A stretch of 64,000 bases of DNA from Anthostomella pinea (GCA_963556695.1 CAUWAG010000020.1:1302001-1366000); one strand, 5' to 3'; numbered from the stretch's first letter, positions 45,276 to 55,075 are shown. Notes: generated by a model not told the origin, from the letters alone. Made by a program: numbers and translations.

Positions 45276-45918
45276 ACGCCTAAAAGGCACCTTGACAGGT
45301 AGACAACGGAACCTAGTTGTTCCATCCCGATCCAGCCCCCTCTGGCACGAAACTGCCACGGTCGCACAGAGACACTCCAGACAGAGACAATACACACACT
45401 TCACTCTGACGATTTGCTCAAATCTGACAATTATATTAAAAGCTCAGTGTATTATTTGTAAGTACACGCACTCGGGTGTTAAGTGCGTGTAATGTAATTG
45501 GTTTAACCCCTAATCTTAACCTCCTCGTCGTTTCTATCCGTAATAAACTCTATCGCACTTGGCGCTTGTCGTACGCCTATTCCGGTGCGCTTCTCTGGGG
45601 TTTCTTCGTCTTCCTGTTTTTTCCGCGACAATAGAGTGGGCACAATCCAGTTACTCTAGACATTCTGCGCCAAACCGATCATCAATAGCGCCTGTGTCAG
45701 TTTATATGATGCTTCGGCCTTTTCGTACATACTAACGGACGACTGACCAAGATTTACCGACACAGCAGCTCGTCGACCTGCTATCAGGCTCCCGAAATAC
45801 TTAGGCATCGCTGTCTTGTCTTGTCATCTGGGAAAAGGGGTTCGGTCGATGCCAGCTAGCGGGCGTGACGTATAAGATCCCGCAGAACGAAGATTCTCGC
45901 CACAAAATTGCTTACTCA

Positions 45919-45951
45919 GCCCGCCTAGCTCGGCGGCAGAGCAATTCGTCG
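45919..45951 (+). tRNA. Truncated tRNA 5' half
   Basis: GCCCGCC TA GCTC GGCGGCA GAGC reproduces an acceptor 5' strand, positions 8-9 and a complete D-arm (GCTC/GAGC), then stops where the intact tRNA-Thr begins. No anticodon or T-arm follows. Likely a partial duplication or tRNA fragment. Confidence 0.5.
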
Positions 45952-46056
45952 GCCCTCATAGCTCAGTGGTAGAGCGCGTCACTCGTATCAAGGTGGAAGC
46001 TCTCCCCATAATTCAGCGATATGACGAGGTCGGTCGTTCAATCCGGCCTGAGGGCA
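45952..46056 (+). tRNA. tRNA-Thr (anticodon CGT) with a 33-nt intron
   Basis: Acceptor GCCCTCA pairs with TGAGGGC; discriminator A at 46056. D-arm GCTC-AGTGGTAGA-GAGC style; anticodon stem CGTCA pairs with TGACG after removing an intron at 45988-46020, placed after A37. Loop CTCGTAA gives anticodon CGT (45984-45986). Variable loop AGGTC; T-arm GGTCG-TTCAATC-CGGCC pairs fully. TTTT at 46067-46070 and TTTTT at 46075-46079 terminate Pol III. Complete and probably functional. Confidence 0.88.
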
Positions 46057-46066
46057 ACACCTTCCC

Positions 46067-46079
46067 TTTTGTCCTTTTT
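46067..46079 (+). terminator. Pol III terminator for tRNA-Thr
   Basis: TTTTGTCCTTTTT begins 11 nt after the tRNA discriminator base. Confidence 0.65.
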
Positions 46080-47605
46080 GGTTCTACTCTATTGGTGGGC
46101 AACCAAACCTATAACCGGTTTCCTATCCTTTTTCTCCTCTTGCCCACGAGCGGCCCGCAGGTCAAAGCAAATGCCTGTTGAACCCGACTTGTTCGAAAGC
46201 GTTTGCTCGAGGAGCACGGCATCGACATTCTACATACACTTATACTCCCCGGTCCATTCAACGCAGCGCAGCCTAATAGTCCAGCGAGGCCCGTGAAGAC
46301 GGAGCACCAGAGTCCGCGATGGAGGCGTGCACGATCGGATCCTCGAGCCAGGAGTACCAATAAAAGCTGACACTCGTAGCACCGGCGTTTTGTCCCCACA
46401 GCGTCATCTTTTCTGGGTCACCGCTATCGGTTATTCTTCAGCTGTGATGTTCTTACAGTAGGATAAGTCGATGACTTACACAAATTCTCCGATGTTGACT
46501 CTGGGCCATTCAACTTCATAACATGCGCAGACAAGGCTTTTAGATGGCTTCAGTGGCTGCACGCGCTAACGCACCCGGCTACAGGGGATCATAACACGCG
46601 TAGCGTCTATAATCCTAGCTTCTGATTGGTCCATTCGGGACCTGTCTCAGGCCATTTGTGTACATATCTGGTCACCTTGAGGGATACTCTTTTCTATAAA
46701 TATTGGGACATACCCCCTAGATATCGTCTTCTTCTTCTTTCAATTCAGACCATTCTGAAATCTCGATCGATGACCTGCTAGATCTCTGAATAGCTTCATG
46801 CAGAGATCCAGTCTACTTCCGCACAATTCTTCATTACACGCCTGTGAGGACCAGCTACCCTCGCTGTTACTGCAATCCTCGATCGGTCTCCGTCACTACT
46901 CCAAAGCTGCGCGCGCCTTGGTCATGTTGTATAACATCGCTTCTCAGGCGCCAGAGGTCCATTCTATACCTCGCCAAGGCCAGAGGTCCCTTCTAGACTT
47001 CGCCACGGCCAGAGGTCCCTTCTATACCTCGCCATCGCCATTACCCATAGATCAACAACTTGCCGAATATCCGAATATTTGAATCGCCGTCCTCCCTCCT
47101 ACTCGAACCTTCCATACTGAGGTCAGAGGGCGTGTCAACCACCCGATGTTCGATGAAGACCCTGAGTCTATGAGGGCGTGGCAAGCCCTCTGTTTGGGAA
47201 GGCGTGGCAACCAAACGACCAGATGTTAGGTGGAGTCACTCGGATTTGAACTTGGTGACACCTTCAGTTTGAGAAGATGGAGTTGGTGATGCCCTCGGTT
47301 TGAGGGGGCGTGTCAGAATACGGGCTCGGCCTCCTAGTCGCGCATTTTTGAAGCTCTGTGGTCCATCTGTTACTCACACAAGTCTATAGTCGAGGAGTCC
47401 TGAGTTTAGGGAATACATCTGCGAGTTGGGATACCAGAAGACGTGCAACCGATATCTGCTTCGAGTGAGCGTCCGCGTACACACGTATTACGGATATTCC
47501 GGATAAGCTAGACGTACTGCATGGCAATCACAATATGAGACTAGGTCTTCTCAACCCACTCGTCCGGAATTTTTTTTAAAGAGAGTTGGATCCCCCACTC
47601 CTGAA
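46080..47605. other. Accessory intergenic region with tandem repeats; no gene supported
   Basis: About 1.5 kb. A 95-codon plus-strand frame at 46798-47082 spans the 29-bp repeat array and has no recognisable domain. GGGCGTGKCAA words recur several times between 47121 and 47320, a diverged repeat. Confidence 0.45.
46951..47037. repeat. Tandem repeat, 29-bp unit, three copies
   Basis: CCAGAGGTCCMTTCTATACC-type units start at 46951, 46980 and 47009, differing at a few positions. Confidence 0.8.
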
Positions 47606-48032
47606 TCATCTTCCGGGTATGTAGAGAAATGCGGAAAGTTTCTCGGATGTGGGCTTTAGCAGTACGCACATATTGACATGTAGGCAATCCTCCGAATCGC
47701 TGCCTCGACCAGAAACTGCTGCATGAAATCCGTGTAGACATTCTTCTGGCCCGGCGTCGACTGCTGCATACATACCGGCGCGTAGATCGTCGCCTCGATC
47801 GGTCTTGGTTACTGGCGGCAGGAACCGTAACTCGCCTACTGGAGGCTCTGCGTATGAAATGCCCAGAGATTGGCAGATGTTGGGCGTGGTGGTGTTGAGG
47901 AAACCGTTGACTTCGCCACCGGTTGTCTGGACTGTTAAGCTGAAGGCGTTGGAGCCGAAGACGTTTATCGGGACAAGTGCACTTGCGTACTGAGCACGGC
48001 AGACAATGCTATGCTCCATAGAAGATGCATAG
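47606..48032 (-). pseudogene. Type-B carboxylesterase N-terminal fragment, frameshifted and truncated
   Basis: One minus-strand frame starts MHLLWSIALSAVLSTQVHL, a signal peptide, at about 48032. A shift into the next frame is then needed for the esterase pattern: TTGGEVNGFLN, GISYAEPPVGELRF and SEDCLHVNM, followed by PTSEKLSAFLYIPG. These are the first 130 residues of a carboxylesterase/lipase of the COesterase family. The frame then ends at 47606, before the oxyanion GGGF and the catalytic GESAG, which are absent. Probably a partial duplicate left after recombination. Nothing downstream restores the enzyme. Confidence 0.65.
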
Positions 48033-48746
48033 CTGTGGAAACGAGACGGCTGAGATGACAGTGAGTACCCCTATCTGCATGCGACCGTCGGATGAAATAC
48101 GAATCACGAGGTCAGGCTCCAGCTCACTTATAAATCATGCACTCTTACAGTGGCTACACACCACCGGCTGTTTGTTTACGAGGACTCACCGAACCCATTG
48201 CTACTCCGCGTCGTTGCGACGGGATGTAGTGACGGGATGTAGTGACAATCGCTGTATACTCCACGACACCGGGTGATGAGTAGCGCAAATTCGGAGGGCA
48301 AAGCTGAGACGGAGAAGCCTCCTTAACGCGGAGAAGTGAGCATGGTGGGAAACAAAGATGGGATCACTGGATATATATCAACAACTACTTCTTAACCCAA
48401 CATGGGTTGCCCTGGCCGAGTGTGTACGACCTCCGAGGTGATGATTACGTACTAGGCGGCACTCACGATCTTAAGACGACTAGAGAGAGAGAGCCAATGG
48501 ATGCCTACGTCTCCATACACGTACCGGTAAATCATGGATGTTCCATTGTATATAATAGAGCTATATACTGAATCAAATAACGATTGGTCTTGTTTCTATT
48601 CTCTAAGCCCGCCGCCCCAGAGATCCCAAACCCCTTGACCCCTTAACCCCTTAACCCCTTAACCCCTTACATACCAAATTTCCTTCGTACACCCCATCAA
48701 TACTCGGACACGACAGCATCTTGTCGCAACAACAGACTTCAGTCCC
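48033..48746. other. Intergenic gap with a CCCCTTAA array
   Basis: About 710 bp, 3' flank of the metalloprotease gene. No gene seen; the tandem array is listed separately. Confidence 0.5.
48631..48669. repeat. Tandem CCCCTTAA/CCCCTTGA octamer array
   Basis: Four or five perfect or near-perfect copies of CCCCTTRA in tandem, about 80 bp after the metalloprotease stop on its strand. Resembles a degenerate telomere-like or microsatellite array. Confidence 0.8.
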
Positions 48747-49556
48747 TTAGGCGCGATACTGAGCCCACATGCTCTGCATGCGAACCGTCTGCTGGGGGGT
48801 GAACTGCTGGTAGCACCTATCGATCGAGTAGTCCATGAAGTTATGGATCGGGTCGAGACCAACCTGACCAGGGCAGGAATCGCGAGTAGCCGGACAGCCC
48901 GAGGTCGCGCTGGCCTGGGCGGGCGTGTCGTCGATCTGGTCGCCGAGCCCGGTGCAGTTATTCCCCTGGAAGGTGTGGTAGAGCCCGAACCAGTGGCCGA
49001 CCTCGTGGACGACAGTGCCGCCCTGGTTGTAGTTGGTAGCAGCACCACCAGGGACCGACTGCGCGAGCACGGAGCACCCGTCCTTGTAGAAGGCGCGGGT
49101 GCCCGGCGTGATGCTGTTGGGGAAGTAGCAATACCCCAGGTCGTTGCCGAGGTCCCCGAGGAAATAGACGTTCAGATCGGCATACGACCCCTTTCGAAGG
49201 GCCTGTTTCATCCCCAGCTCGTCGCCGTTGGCGGACCAGTTGGAATTGACGACGTAGTCGATGGCGGCGAGGTTGAAGCTGATGCCGGACGGGGTGTACG
49301 CGGCGTTCATGTAGTCGAGCTGGGCGGTCAGCTTCTGCTGGGGGATGTAGCCCTGGTCTTCGGTCACGCCGGCGGCTACGACGTGGAAGTAGGCGTTGAC
49401 GGTGGGGATGGCCTGGTTGACGTTACCGGCTTTCTCCTGGACCTGCATCCAGCGGGTGGTCTCGCGGTGGTCATCACTTGGCTCAGGGGTACCGCAGGTG
49501 CGTGAGCCGAGAGCAGCGGCGGACAGAGCCGCGATGATGATGAGCTTGGAGAACAT
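48747..49556 (-). CDS. Secreted M43-family (pappalysin-like) metalloprotease, 269 aa
   Basis: Start at 49556 gives MFSKLIIIAALSAAALGS, a signal peptide; the frame extends further upstream to 49685 but that part is poor. The zinc site is HEVGHWFGLYH (HExxHxxGxxH), and the Met-turn appears downstream as NFMDYS. Two early segments, NAYFHVVAAG and QLDYMNAAY, match the M43B metzincin fold. Eight or so Cys, including GCPATRDSC, make disulfides. These enzymes cleave extracellular proteins; some fungal members are virulence factors, which cannot be inferred here. A TATAAATA box is present about 95-100 nt upstream. Intronless. Confidence 0.92.
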   Translation of the reverse strand: MFSKLIIIAALSAAALGSRTCGTPEPSDDHRETTRWMQVQEKAGNVNQAIPTVNAYFHVVAAGVTEDQGYIPQQKLTAQLDYMNAAYTPSGISFNLAAIDYVVNSNWSANGDELGMKQALRKGSYADLNVYFLGDLGNDLGYCYFPNSITPGTRAFYKDGCSVLAQSVPGGAATNYNQGGTVVHEVGHWFGLYHTFQGNNCTGLGDQIDDTPAQASATSGCPATRDSCPGQVGLDPIHNFMDYSIDRCYQQFTPQQTVRMQSMWAQYRA

Positions 49557-50758
49557 TGTGGGAGTGGAATGACTGGGATGATGAAGCTTCGAAGGAAGAG
49601 ATAGTTCTGTACAGACGAGAAACAGCAGAGAAGCAATATTCTTGGCGATATATTTATAGTGACTGAACATCTGGTTTTTTCTCATTTCTGATATATATAG
49701 AAGTTATAATCAAGGCAGTTTCACGGTCTCGTCTCGGCCGGCCATGCTGTTCATTGCCATTCGTACGTATGCTTGGCCACCATGTTCCATCTTCCCAAGC
49801 TCTGAGCCGGTTTCATGCTCTATTTCAGGGAACTTTGTCACACGGTCAAACCTGAGTATTCCGTTTACTAGCAGTATCTGGTAGATGTATGTCATGCTTA
49901 CCCCTTTTGAGATACGTGACCGCCACGAAATTCGAATTGGGGCTCGTGAGGGACACGGCCGTGTGCCACGAAAGCCTAATTCGGGGCTCACTAGTATTAA
50001 CCTCAAAATAGAGGGAGTTTATGCCCTATGGGTGATGATGACTACAATCTCCTGCCATTGGTAAGTGATGCTGTATTGGGAGGGAGTATGACTTCTCCGT
50101 ATCACCACCGGCTTGTCTAAGACTCAGCCCTGGTCATCCACGGGTCACGGCGTCGCCCGATTTACAGCTTTTGTCTTGCCGGTAGCAAGTGTCTCGGCTC
50201 AACACCTCAAGGATAATTGTAGACGAAACATCGCAGTGATCAAAACATGGCAATCTCTTGCTTCCATGCTCATGTGCTCCTTGTGCGATACTGTGCTCTC
50301 AGGCAGACACCCCGAAGTAGATCAAGCCGCGCTGTCGGTATTCCGGTCCAGCCTTGCGGATGGCATCTCTTGCCTGATTTCTTTAACATTATCAATGATG
50401 AGTTGAAACATACCCCCCTGAAGGTGGACTACGACTTTCTGACACCAGCTCTTCTTCATCTAATTGAGGTGATGAAAAGCCAACGAGGGGTCTGAGACAT
50501 TTTGCTTGATGTATGTTGCCCCCGTCTTTGCCTACGAGAATCATAGGAGTAGTCAGCATCGGGTTTTCACGACTTCGATATGCCGTCCTGAGAGTGCAAG
50601 CAGCCTGAAGGGTTGATGTCTGAAGATACCCGCGGGGAAATGGACACGCCGATCAACACCGGTTGCGATCCAATTGCTCCTGACACTCCGAGCTTCTAAT
50701 ATCAACACCTGACGACTCAAAAAAGGAAGCCCAGAACATTAAGTAACCAGCTGTTACG
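49557..50758. other. Divergent intergenic region, no gene seen
   Basis: About 1.2 kb between the metalloprotease (minus) and MlrC (plus) starts. Holds the TATA box below. Short frames such as 50113-50406 are unconvincing. Confidence 0.5.
49651..49658 (-). promoter_or_regulatory. TATA box of the metalloprotease gene
   Basis: TATAAATA on the minus strand, 95-102 nt upstream of the start codon at 49556. Confidence 0.5.
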
Positions 50759-52285
50759 ATGACAAGCCGCCCTATCATCGCCATCGCAGGTCTAGCCTGC
50801 GAGACCTCAACCTTCACCCCGTCACGGACTCAAGCATCCGCATTCCACCCCCGCCGCGACACCTCGGAGATCATCGACAAGTACCCCTTCCTCGCCCCGG
50901 GCACGCCGCTGGGCGACGCGGCCGTATGGCGCGGTACCCTGATTGGCCACGCCCTGCCCGGCGGCATGGTGACGAGGGACGCCTTTGAGTCACTGGCAGC
51001 AGAGATCACGTCGCGTCTCATCACACTAGTCACGGCGACCAGGGTCGTCGACGGGCTCTGGTTCGACATCCACGGCGCCATTTGCGTCGAGAGCATCGAC
51101 GACGCCGAGCACGAGCTTCTGAGACGGTGTCGCGACGTCCTGGGCCCGGACGTGCTGGTCTCGGCCTCGATGGACCTGCATGGCAACGTGTCTCGCGCGC
51201 TGGCGCACCAGACGGACTTGATTACCTGTTATCGCACGGCGCCGCACGTCGATGTCGCGGAGACGAAGGAGCGTGCTTGTAGGAAGCTTGTTGGGATACT
51301 TGAGCGGAGGGCTGAGGGCAAGGAGGCGTGTCGTCCGTTCAAGGCTTGGGTGCCTCTGCCGGTTTTGCTGACGGGCGAGCAGACTTCGACTAGGGATGAA
51401 CCGGCTTCACATATCTACGCGGCTGTGTCGGAAGTTGAGAGTATGAAGGGGGTGGTAGATGCTGCTATTTGGGTAGGCTACGTCTGGGCTGATGAACCCA
51501 GGAACAGAGCTGCTGTCGTAGTGACTGGCTGGGATAAGGAGGCCACTGCCAAAGGGGCGGAGAAGTTGGCCCGCATATTCTGGGACGCCCATAAGGACTT
51601 CAAGTTCGTCGCACCCACTGGGTCCTTCGCGGAGTGCCTTGATTCAGCACTGCGTTCAGACAAGCGGCCGTACTTCATCTCAGACTCTGGTGACAATCCG
51701 ACGGCAGGAGGATCGGGGGACGTGACATGAGGTCTGACGCAGCTGCTAGCTCGTCCGGAGTTCAAAGACGCCTCGGGGCCGAAGGTCATCTACGCAAGCG
51801 TCCCTGGGCCAGAGGCTGTTCAGAAGGCGGTTGAAGCAGGGGTAGGGGCGACTGTGACAGTCACGGCTGGAGCCGAAGTAGACAACATCCACGCCGGCCC
51901 GATCACGATGACAGGAAAGGTGCACTCCGTAAAATACGGGGACAGTCACGCAGAGATCGAAGTCGTGTTACAGGTCGGCAGCGTCTTCGCGATCCTGACC
52001 AAGCTACGCAAACCGTACCACCACGAGAGCGACTTCATCGAGCTGGATCTGGCACCACGGTCGGCGGATATCGTCATCGTCAAGATCGGCTACCTTGAAC
52101 CGGAACTCTACGACATGGCGAAGGATTGGATGCTTGGTCTGACGCCTGGTGGTGTCGACCAGGATCTGGGGCGCTTGGGACACAGGCGTATCAGGCGGCC
52201 AATGTGGCCTTTTGACCGCGAATTTGGGGAGCCTGATCTAACTGCTAGGATTGTAGAGATGTCGAACAAGCCCTTACCGACTTAG
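50759..52285 (+). pseudogene. MlrC (microcystinase C-like) metallopeptidase homologue interrupted by an in-frame TGA
   Basis: One continuous frame of 509 codons with a single internal stop, TGA at 51728-51730 (codon 324). Part 1 reads IAGLACETSTFTP, LWFDIHGAICVE, SASMDLHGNVSRALAH and YRTAPHVD, the metal-binding MlrC N-terminal domain. The stop falls in SDSGDNPTAGGSGDVT*GL. Part 2 continues in the same frame with QLLARPEF, VPGPEAV, the GAEVDNIHAGP segment and then YGDSHAEI, KPYHHESD, IVKIGYLEPELY and GGVDQDLG, the C-terminal domain. Relatives typically have DVTWTLEQLL here, so the TGA stands at a Trp codon. Family members are about 490-510 aa. With TGA read as stop the product lacks its second domain. 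Either a young pseudogene, read-through, or a sequencing error. Confidence 0.75.
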
Positions 52286-52756
52286 AAGAGTGAAGATCCG
52301 GACACCAGGCTCGACGTCTGAGGCTCGTTGAGATGGGTCGATCTGGCCATGACCAGAGAATGGAATCTATATCCATAGTCTTGATGTGAAATGCTCTGGC
52401 ATCATTTTTCGATTCAGATGTGAATATCGAGAACCAGCTCGATTCGATCGCAGTTGGAGAGGATGACTGTTACATCGGAGCGAGCTGGCCACCTCCCGGG
52501 TTTAGCCATAGGTTGAGACCATGGACGCACATCTCAATAATGTAACTAATTGTTGTAACTCAATCGATATGGCAATCGATCAAACTAAGCCAAGCTATGC
52601 GCGCTGGTAAACATAGTCGCCGTGGCTGCCATCGCGATATGTAAATCCAAACACAAACCCAGGCCACCGCAACGCCACCCCTGGCCCTTGCCGTCGCCCC
52701 CCATCCCCCTTTTCTCCCTCTCACTGCTTATTTAAAAACTCCAAATGGGAATAAGC
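52286..52756. other. Convergent intergenic gap
   Basis: 3' flank of the MlrC homologue and the end of the Clr5 remnant. No gene seen. Confidence 0.55.
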
Positions 52757-53240
52757 CTAAAAAGTAAGATGATCGTACCCCAGCTGCACAGACGGCGGCC
52801 CGCCAACACTACTATGCAGCCTCCGGAGCGCCTCGAGGTAGTCGCGCAGCCCGGACTCGCGGCGCGCCCGCAGCACCCTCGCCTGCTCGGCGTCGCCCGT
52901 CTCACCGTGTCACGCCTCCAGCGTCTGCATATCGTCCAGGACCTGCGAGTGCCCGTCGCCGACGACGACGGCCGCGCTGTCAATGGCGCGCTGCATGGCG
53001 TAGCGCGCGAGCGCGTGACGCGGGTCCGACGGCGCGGGCCGCCAGCTCTTGTGGAAGGTGCTGAGGATGCGCCACGAGAGCCATGTGTACATCGGGTCCG
53101 CGGCGCGGGTGTTGGGTTGGGCTGGGGCTGGGGCTGAGGGGGCCTCTTCTGCTGCTGCTGCCGCCATGACGAGTGTGGCTAGGGTTATCGTTTGCGCTTT
53201 GCGGGAGCCTTGTTGCCACTGTGGCGGTCTGCTGTCAGCA
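52757..53240 (-). pseudogene. Downstream remnant of the Clr5 gene with in-frame TGA
   Basis: Minus-strand frame from about 53240 reads RPPQWQQGSRKAQT, PMYTWLSWRILSTFHKSW, HALARYAMQRAIDSAAVV and DDMQTLEA, then TGA at 52910-52912. In the same frame it continues as a plausible helix, GETGDAEQARVLRARRES and GLRDYLEALRR, to a TAG at 52757-52759. The TGA again sits where an aromatic residue is expected (LEA-stop-H). It looks like the last exon of the adjoining Clr5 gene, but the phase does not match the GTAAGT donor after GVYP at about 53370, so at least one further lesion or an unrecognised intron is needed. Confidence 0.5.
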
Positions 53241-53349
53241 TAGAAATTGGTGGGAAGGATGTTGGGAGCTCTGTTGAGGAGCCCACGTGGGATACCGCCG
53301 CGGTCCTCGCCACCGAGCCTTACTTCTTGGGTGGCGGTAGGGGAGAGGG

Positions 53350-54726
53350 CTAGCCGAGACTTACTGGGTACACTCCTCGCTCCAGGAACCGAGGAACTTC
53401 CGGGGGCCCATGGACGGGGTCTTTCAGTACTTGCGCCGCAGCCGAAGCGACTAGCCCGTGAAGCTGTGGAAGGCGTTTCCTCGCGCAGTCGAAATAGAGC
53501 GGATCACTCAGCATGAAGAAGCTGATGGAAGACGCGACCATCAGGGAGTAGCCCTCTATTCCGAGCAGCATCGTGACCATGCTGCCTAGACAGCTGTGGA
53601 GGATGCCCTTGAATTCGTTGGTCCGCATGGCCTCGTGCAGCGCCGTGAAGAGCCGATGCAGAGTGCTCCCGGGCCCCTGGGTTATCCGGGCATAGGCCGC
53701 GAGGTAGTTCCACAGCTCCTTCAAGAGCCCGTGGTGGGGCGAGACGGCGATAGTCATCAGCAGGTCGAACAGGGCGGGCGCACATGGCTCCCTGATGAGC
53801 AGGTGGAGAGAGGTGAAGGCCTGCTGGCTGAGTAGTGCGCCGTGCGGATTATGACCTTTCAGAAAGTACCTGCTCGCCCGGCCGTAGTTCCTTATGGCTT
53901 CGCATAGGGGATTTGTTTTGTAGGCGTCAAAGGCCGTTTTGAACGACATTGGGGACCTGACCGGCTCCATCCAGCCCGCCGTCAGGTCCCTGAAGCAGGA
54001 GACGAGAATGTCTTGCGCGTGCAGGTGAGACGGCAGGGCTAGGTGCCGGGGGCTGGCCGGAGGAGGGGGCGTGACAGCCCGGATGTAGCCCGGTAGCTCC
54101 GCCTCGTCAGCATCTTCCATGAGGTCGTACGGTGAAGCTCGCTTTCGATCTATGTAGGCCGAGATATCCACCATCCTCCCGTGCCGCTGGAAGACTGTGC
54201 GCTTGCCCTGCGCATCCCGTTGGCGTTGGAAGCGGAGCATCAGGGCTATGTCCTTCTTCTTGTTGTTCTTCACGAAGCCCCAATCCACTAGTTTGGCTTT
54301 GTACATCCGAGGCCTTTGAATGCGTCAGTAAGTACTACCACTCAGGGGCGCGGAGACGTGGGACACGAACGTGGCGGTGAAACCCCTGGTCTTCATGACG
54401 TCTATGAGTTCGTTCAGAGATCTGTTCTCGTCGAGATACAGGCCCCGTATCTCTTTCTTGTGCCGGTCCCATGCTGTTGACTGGGTGGCAGGCGCTGATT
54501 TATTCTTGGGTTTCGTCGCTCGTCCCGGCGGTTTCGCCCTCAGCCCCTTTGCAGCTTCATCGTCCAAAGCCGTGCCAGCGCCTCCGATGGCCGCACAACT
54601 CGACTCTCTGGTCGATTGCAAGCGGCGAGTCGACGCACCGCTGTTATAGGGTATCTCGCGGTCTTCAAGACTATGCATAAGATCCGCCCGGCCGTGGACG
54701 TCTTCCATGGCCGGATCAGGTGTCAT
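53350..54726 (-). CDS. Clr5-domain protein, about 439 aa
   Basis: Exon 1 54726-54371 ends in WDRHKKEIRGLYLDENRS and LNELIDVMKTRGFTAT. Intron 54370-54314 (GTTCGT..AAAG, branch TACTGACG) joins it in phase to exon 2, TPRMYKAKLVDWGFVKNNKKKD, running to the stop at 53350. The two halves form one Clr5 domain (PF14420), a fungal helical domain first seen in proteins linked to cellulase regulation and often attached to ankyrin or TPR tails. The rest is helical (FKTAFDAYKTNPLCEAI, LLTQ-type repeats) with no catalytic motif. Start at 54726 (MTPDPAMEDVHG) avoids reading through the tRNA-like inverted repeat, although the frame stays open to 55233. C-terminal exon probably broken (see remnant). Confidence 0.7.
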
Positions 54727-54812
54727 CCATGAGCCCAGGGACTGGGCCTCGGTGCCGTGTTTGTGGTGAAAGCGGTCAGTTGTGTCAAACACCCACTCAT
54801 TGTGGCCAAAGG

Positions 54813-54907
54813 GGCCGTATGGCGCAATGGTCAAATGCGCCTGGTTGTGTTCTCGTTTGTGCGGTGGGCGACGAGAACAAGTGGGTTCGAATCCTGTTAC
54901 GGCCCCC
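54813..54907 (+). ncRNA. tRNA-like Pol III unit, copy 1
   Basis: Acceptor strands GGCCGTA and TACGGCC pair perfectly. D-stem GCGC/GCGC surrounds AATGGTCAAAT with G18G19. Box A is TGGCGCAATGG and box B is GGTTCGAATCC, both near consensus. T-loop TTCGAAT is canonical, T-stem GTGGG/CCTGT uses wobble pairs. CTCGT pairs with ACGAG to make an anticodon-type stem around TTGTG, followed by a normal 5-nt variable loop, AACAA. The odd part is 11 nt between the D-stem and that stem where one is normal. So this is tRNA-derived but not a standard tRNA. No T-run terminator follows. Confidence 0.6.
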
Positions 54908-54920
54908 TTCTGACCCGGCT
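54813..54920 (+). repeat. Left arm of a perfect 108-bp inverted repeat carrying a tRNA-like unit
   Basis: Identical in reverse complement to 54968-55075, with a 47-bp spacer between the arms. Each arm holds the tRNA-like unit and the 17-bp tail CCTTCTGACCCGGCT. No mismatch was found on reading both arms base by base. Confidence 0.92.
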
Positions 54921-54967
54921 GGATAAGGGGCCTCTCCACTGTCGTGTGCTGGTTGTCGACTTGCACA

Positions 54968-55075
54968 AGCCGGGTCAGAAGGGGGCCGTAACAGGATTCG
55001 AACCCACTTGTTCTCGTCGCCCACCGCACAAACGAGAACACAACCAGGCGCATTTGACCATTGCGCCATACGGCC
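54968..55075 (-). ncRNA. tRNA-like Pol III unit, copy 2 (inverted)
   Basis: Exact reverse complement of the first arm, transcribed the other way. The two units face each other, head starts outward, 3' ends toward the spacer. See copy 1 for structure. Confidence 0.6.

Larger units (their letters stand above)
43860..45951. other. Intergenic region with an AT-rich block and a tRNA-like relic
   Basis: About 2.1 kb. Minus-strand frames near 43918-44306 could be a coding relic (segment RCSFDLYNRKIARIMGARN) but no family is recognised. The AT-rich block and relic are listed separately. Confidence 0.45.

Noticed and set aside
46798..47082. 95-codon plus-strand frame
   Set aside because: It is spanned by a 29-bp tandem repeat and has no recognisable domain.
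50759..52285. Interpreting the MlrC TGA as selenocysteine
   Set aside because: Ascomycete fungi lack the selenocysteine machinery as far as established, and relatives have Trp at this position.
10284..52912. Genome-wide reassignment of TGA to tryptophan
   Set aside because: TGA is used as the normal stop of several intact genes in this window, so the in-frame TGAs are more simply mutations, read-through or errors.
54813..54907. Calling the inverted-repeat unit an ordinary tRNA with a named amino acid
   Set aside because: The D-stem to anticodon-stem spacing is 11 nt rather than 1, so no reliable anticodon can be assigned.
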